NCBI GenBank assembly: GCA_025201345.1
Contig: JAIXMG010000046.1
Coordinates: forward strand, 62,001-126,000
DNA: 64,000 nt
Direction of reading: 5' to 3'
Origin: Thamnidium elegans
Taxonomy: Eukaryota; Mucoromycota; Mucoromycetes; Mucorales; Mucoraceae
The translations under genes were made by a program, and so were the position numbers. Each line of letters begins with the position of its first letter. The first letter of the stretch is position 1. Shown here one piece after another: positions 59,927 through 64,000 of the stretch. The notes beneath the pieces are model-generated. The model made no database searches and was not told where the DNA came from. It worked only from the letters and a program-made list of their open reading frames with translations.

Positions 59927-59943
59927 GGCTCGCCTTAGTGCTA

Positions 59944-60738
59944 CTTTCGCAGATTTCGAAAGCTTACTAGTGCAAATTCCCTCTCTGTTGTCTATATTAT
60001 TTATAACTTTAGTCTTACAGTCTCCTTCTGTTATTTATTTTATAATTGTTTATTCTCGTCCTCTACATACAAGGTAAACATAAGACTCCAGACAACCTTA
60101 TCATTATTATTACGTATTTCCCATTAACCAGATTATGTACAATATTTTTACAATCTTTTGGGTTTTTGGTTAACTGTGGCCTAAGTAATCGGAAAAATTT
60201 ATTTTTATTATTACGCACATTAGTGAGAATTAAATGTCTTTCAAATGAAGTAATAACTATGTCCTATGTGTATATATTCGAGAAGTAGAAGCCGGATGAA
60301 AACACAGAATTTTAATACTCATATAGTTATTGCTGTAGCTTGTTGAAAAAAGTAACAAAAGTATCATTCGATGCAGATTTTTTGTGGCTTTCTAATGATA
60401 TATTTTTTGTCCGGGTCGGAGTCCATTTAATATTTAATTCGGTTTTTAAACGCTTTTCCGGGCCGGATTTTAATTATAGGGATTTTTGTATTAAGTAAAA
60501 AAGACGCGTAAAAATAGCGGCTGCAACTTTGTCACTTACATATTCTTAATTATTTCATTTCCCATCTAGTATTTCACGCTGGAACCTATCTTGTACCAGA
60601 CCCAAATGTAACAAAACAATTGAATATAAGAATTAAATTTAATAACAAGTAATTAAAATTATATATTATATAAAATATAAATAGAAACATTTCTCACTAA
60701 TTAACAGCAATAATTATTTCTAGTCAAGAACCACTATT
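59944..60738. repeat. Repeat mosaic right of the CACTA element
   Basis: 59944-60100 continues the LTR-like repeat split by the transposon. About 60370-60600 is an inverted copy of 49414-49665. 60609-60697 is a fragment of the long MITE ending TTTCTC. No intact gene. Confidence 0.6.
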
Positions 60739-60939
60739 GAGAAACATTTATATTTCGAATATAAATAAATATATAGATAAAATTGAAAATAAAATGTAAT
60801 TTTTACTTTATTTTTTATTTGTGTATTTATGGTTTTTGATGATATGTAATTAAAATAAATAAAAGTAGCGAAGCTTGTTTTTATAATTATTTTAATATAC
60901 ATTGAAATCAAAAAAACATTTGTAACATAAATATTTCTC
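60739..60939. mobile_element. MITE, GAGAAAC family, short form
   Basis: 201 bp from GAGAAACATT to AATATTTCTC, flanked by ATT on both sides. Body matches 17735-17926 inverted. Confidence 0.8.
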
Positions 60940-61104
60940 ATTCCCATATAAAAAGACGGCTTATACAAGTATTCGATCGATCTCCCACGGTTTACGATTT
61001 ATTTGACGAAATCGTAACATCAAAACTCACTTATTTTGGCAAGATATCCATATAGACGATTTCTGGGCTTATTTCAAGTAAGTCATGTGACTATAAACGA
61101 AAAA

Positions 61105-61258
61105 ATTGAAATCAACCAAAAACTCTCAAAAATGATTCTGGCAGTATATTACACGAAGGTTACACAAACAATGTTACACAAGAAAAATCGCCTTTTATAG
61201 TAATTTTTTAACCCTCTCAGTTATTCCAGATCCAGCGGTGGCCATATATTAGCTAAGA
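61105..61258. repeat. Inverted copy of 49115-49258
   Basis: Shares the CTGGATCTGGAATAA and CATACTGCCAGAATC type blocks in reverse orientation; probably internal sequence of the retroelement family whose LTR-like repeat adjoins. Confidence 0.6.
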
Positions 61259-61281
61259 TCCCAAATCTATTTTATATGAAG

Positions 61282-61473
61282 CTATTTAGATTCCGCAATA
61301 AAATTAATTCTCTGTTTCTTTCGGACCGGCACTCTGGGTTTAAAAGACATTCTCTTGTTTTTATTCCAATTGAGAATAGCTGGAGGTACGTATGAGATAT
61401 CAGACTCGACAAAATTGATAAGGTTGTCTGGAGTCTTATGTTTACCTTGTATGTAGAGGACGAGAATAAACAA
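61282..61473 (-). pseudogene. Short retroelement ORF remnant with basic tail
   Basis: 63 codons: the middle reads SYVPPAILNWNKNK and the end KPRVPVRKKQRINF. The NWN-x-NK and basic tail match the frame at 44893-45033. It lies downstream of the LTR-like repeat on the same strand, so it is probably the remains of an element-encoded protein. No domain is recognised. Confidence 0.35.
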
Positions 61474-62143
61474 TTATAAAATAAATAACAGAAGGAGACT
61501 GTAAGACTAAAGTTATAAATAATATAGACAACAGAGAGGGAATTTGCACTAGTAAGCTTTCGAAATCTGCGAAAGTAGTATCAAAATAAGTAAAGGAACA
61601 AAAATCGATTAACGATTAAAAGTTATATTAAAGAGAGTAAAGATAATGTTTATTTCATAACTATGCGTTTTCTTAAATAGTTTTCAATTCTAAAATAATA
61701 TCTATATTATCTATTAAAGTTGTTCATAATTATTTAAAGTAAGACAGGAAAAATTTACCACGAATCAGTAAATAAAGTAACAAAGTAGCGACAGGAACCA
61801 AAGCAAACACGAAATGATCAATAATTAAGTAAAATACAAAGACCGAGAGAAAACGACAACAAAAAAAAGAAGTAACAAAAAGAAGTAACAAAAGAAGTGA
61901 TAAGAACCAAAGTAAACACGATTTGATCTATAATCGAGAATATACAAACGCCGAGAACATCAAAAAAAAGAAACACAGACAGGACCAGAAGTTCGGAACT
62001 CAAACAAGAAAATATAAACCACGGCAAAACTATTATAACTATTCACCAAATACACCACATAGCACTCAAAGATTCAAAACACGTGAATGTCACGTGTGAA
62101 AGTGTTACTAAAGCAATTACGTCACCAAAATCTCCTCGTCACA
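61425..62143 (-). repeat. Intact copy of the LTR-like repeat, holding the CACTA empty site
   Basis: Inverted copy of 52327-52894 plus 59944-60100, uninterrupted. The target CTA (TAG on the plus strand) is at 61576-61578. Confidence 0.82.
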
Positions 62144-62430
62144 AAATGTAAGTTTTGTAGTAGTATTTATAGTGATTTAAATGTAATTGATTCAACTCTC
62201 AGTGGTTAATCAATTAAGTAAGTAGTTATGTCAAATAGAAGATAATGTTTTATTAGTTATAGAGTGGGGGTATTTATAGTTAAGCGATATAATAGTATTA
62301 GTAATAAAGAATAAATATATATATAATGTGTAGTGTGATAATCATAAGTATTTATAATAAGTGCATCCGTTTAATATTCGGTAAAGGTTTTAGGAATGAT
62401 ATGCGATATTGAAGAGGTGATCATTATTCA

Positions 62431-62655
62431 TTATTGCTTAGCCTTTTTCCTTCTTACGTAATTCCTAACGGATGGAACAAACTTCCTTTTCTGGATCTTA
62501 GTCTTCTTGAGTCTGAGCTCGATATCAACTGGGATGTCCATAGGGTCTTCGGCTGTAGTCGTACCAGCCGGATTGTTTCGGACCGAACTGTTGAGTTCCG
62601 GGGCATCCAAACTATCAGCGATTTTTACGTTGACAAAAATATATGACGGTTTCAT
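62431..62655 (-). pseudogene. Short ORF with basic tail, unknown
   Basis: 74 codons: PMDIPVDIELRLKK, then KIQKRKFVPSVRNYVRRKK. The basic tail resembles those at 44893-45033 and 61282-61473. It overlaps the tRNA-Gln by 8 bp at its start, so it is unlikely to be a complete gene. Confidence 0.3.
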
Positions 62656-62719
62656 AGTGTAATGGTTATCATATCGGTCTTTGAATCCGGTGATCCGAGT
62701 TCGATTCTCGGTGAGACCT
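62648..62719 (+). tRNA. tRNA-Gln(TTG)
   Basis: 72 nt. The acceptor GGTTTCA pairs with TGAGACC (one G-U). The D-arm is TAGTGTAATGGTTA, the anticodon loop CTTTGAA gives TTG, and the T-arm is CCGAGTTCGATTCTCGG. A TTTTT terminator follows. The anticodon stem has one T-T mismatch next to the loop, so slight decay is possible. No intron. Confidence 0.9.
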
Positions 62720-62762
62720 TTTTACTGTTTTTATTGCGTCAAAGTGTCGTGCCTCTAGTCAC

Positions 62763-63433
62763 TGTTAGAATTTGGGATGCTGTTGTTACTGTTACGTTCG
62801 GTTTAATAATAGTTTTATTGCTTTTAAGGAAATAAAGACAGAGTAGTATAGTTTAAAGAATAAATTATACTTTAGTGAGCACCACGTTATTGTTATTATA
62901 CTTAGTTAAAATATAAATGTAGGTAACGAACCAGAAGTTAAAGTAAAGAAAATTAAAATAGATAGAAAATAAAATAAGTTACAATGAATTCAATCGAATA
63001 TTCAAGGGATCAATCAAAGTAAAATATAGAATAAAAAGTTGTTAAGTAGATTTTTAATCAGTTGAAAGATAAGATTTTTTTATTTAGTTATAGGAATTCA
63101 GGCTTTTATAGACCTTGTAGTTCCCTTGAATTCGAAAATAATAGAATAAGATAAAGAAAATTAATATAGATGAGATGTTTTAGCATTGTATAACATCTAA
63201 TAACAAAATAATAATACTAATCTTGAGTCGGAACAAAACATTTTAGTTTTGTTGAACACGACTATAGAAGTACGATAATAAAATAATAAAATAAAGTTAA
63301 TACTAAAATATAGTATACTGTGTTTGAAAGAATAATATTTAGGAAATAATCGATTGACGTTGAAAAATAAATTAAAAGTGGTTGGCGGATAAAATTGAGT
63401 TATAACTTGCAAGGGAATTTTCAGCACGTAACA
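62763..63433 (-). mobile_element. Inverted LTR, TGTTAC...CTAACA family
   Basis: 671 bp from TGTTAGAATTTGGGATG to CACGTAACA. Flanks TCAC and TTAC differ by one base, consistent with an old 4-bp duplication. Related to 23527-24283, 36664-37114 and 42620-43067. Confidence 0.6.
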
Positions 63434-63573
63434 TTACATAATGACTCACAATTTTTGTGGTGTCACAAATCCAAGAAGGACGCTTGTTGAAGAGGATCCT
63501 CCTTAACAAGGATTGTCTTTTAAACTTTAACTTAAAATAATACCTTTTTTGTAATAATCTAAAATAATATAAT
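63434..63573 (+). repeat. Partial copy of the 42620 LTR
   Basis: TTACATAATGACTCAC through CTAAAATAATATA matches the first ~140 bp of the LTR at 42620-43067. Confidence 0.75.
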
Positions 63574-63603
63574 GTTACAAAAGGAGTCGTGGTTATTTGT
63601 AAT

Positions 63604-63865
63604 GAGAAACGATCTAATATTATAGTATCATCCTTTTCATTTTCTATTTCAATTTCGCAACGGAACGAAACCCCAATTTGCGATAATTTTTTTCTTTCAA
63701 AATTAAATAAAAAGCACGTAGTAAGTTCAAACTTACGACTTTGTTTTAGAATATTAATTATATTATATTATTTAAATGTAACAAAACAATTGAATATAAG
63801 AATTAAATTTAATAATAAGTAATTAAAATTATATATTATATTAAATATAAATAGAAACGTTTCTC
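63604..63865. mobile_element. MITE, GAGAAAC family, long form
   Basis: 262 bp, same length as and nearly identical to 43569-43830, flanked by AAT on both sides. Confidence 0.85.
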
Positions 63866-63868
63866 AAT

Positions 63869-64000
63869 ATAGATAATAAGTAAAGTATAAAATAAAAGAT
63901 ATTATTTTATAAGTTCAATAAATTGAAAGTGAGCACCAGGTTTATAGTTGTCCAACTAAGAGAATGTATTATATAAAGATATAATACGTAGAGAAAATAA
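63869..64000. repeat. Partial LTR running off the right edge
   Basis: Shares GAGCACCAGGTT and GTTGTC-AACT blocks with 23590-23700, so it is part of another TGTTAC-family LTR. The end is outside the window. Confidence 0.5.

Larger units (their letters stand above)
52895..59940. mobile_element. Complete CACTA (EnSpm) DNA transposon, 7,046 bp
   Basis: Inverted tips CACTAAGGCGAGCC at both ends (52895-52908 and 59927-59940), flanked by CTA (52892-52894 and 59941-59943). The empty paralogous site at 61571-61582 carries CTA once, which proves both the ends and the 3-bp duplication. Both subterminal regions (about 52909-53110 and 59670-59925) are packed with ATCGAT, AGCGAT and ATCGCT words. Inside are two divergent, spliced, unbroken genes. 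Truncated relatives lie at 17156 and 48713. Confidence 0.93.

Overview
The window looks like nuclear DNA of an early-diverging fungus, most plausibly Mucoromycota. The signs are AT-rich DNA, many 50-90 bp GT-AG introns with a CTAAT/CTAAC-like branch site and short polypyrimidine tract, a Ded1/DDX3-type helicase, Ty3/gypsy, Tc1 and CACTA transposons, and eukaryotic tRNAs. The taxon is an inference; no rRNA or marker gene settles it.

Positions 1-16.2 kb are host genes. They are the 3' part of a long low-complexity protein (+), a seven-exon WD40 protein with a Myb/SANT-like segment (-), a 4-kb gene-free AT-rich stretch, a Ded1-like DEAD-box helicase (+), a SNF2 ATPase of Rad5/Rad16 type (+), and a TBRG1-like FYRN/FYRC protein (-). 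The FYR gene converges on the SNF2 gene with only 6 bp between the stop codons. Several genes have chromatin or RNA roles, but nothing suggests an operon.

Positions 16.7-49.7 kb are nested transposons: gypsy fragments, solo LTRs with exact 4- or 5-bp target duplications, two Tc1 elements, truncated CACTA ends, MITEs, and one gypsy element with an uninterrupted 1637-codon gag-pol and apparently identical 141-bp LTRs. A tRNA-Pro(AGG) and a small duplicated membrane-protein-like ORF lie at 43.1-44.3 kb.

Positions 49.7-64 kb hold a small AT-hook-like gene, then an apparently complete 7,046-bp CACTA transposon (52895-59940). It carries two divergent spliced genes: a Tnp2-like transposase of 957 aa and an unrecognised companion protein of 289 aa. 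It is flanked by a CTA target duplication, and a paralogous empty target site lies about 1.6 kb away, within the window. The right end holds a tRNA-Gln(TTG), further LTR pieces and another MITE.

The main discovery candidates are the CACTA element with its unknown companion gene, the GAGAAAC MITE family with 3-bp target duplications, the Tc1 elements whose long inverted repeats repeat their own tip inverted at the inner edge, and a tail-to-tail pair of mini-LTR retroelements. Exon structures were worked out by hand from splice signals and reading-frame closure. Family assignments come from recognised motifs, not database searches.
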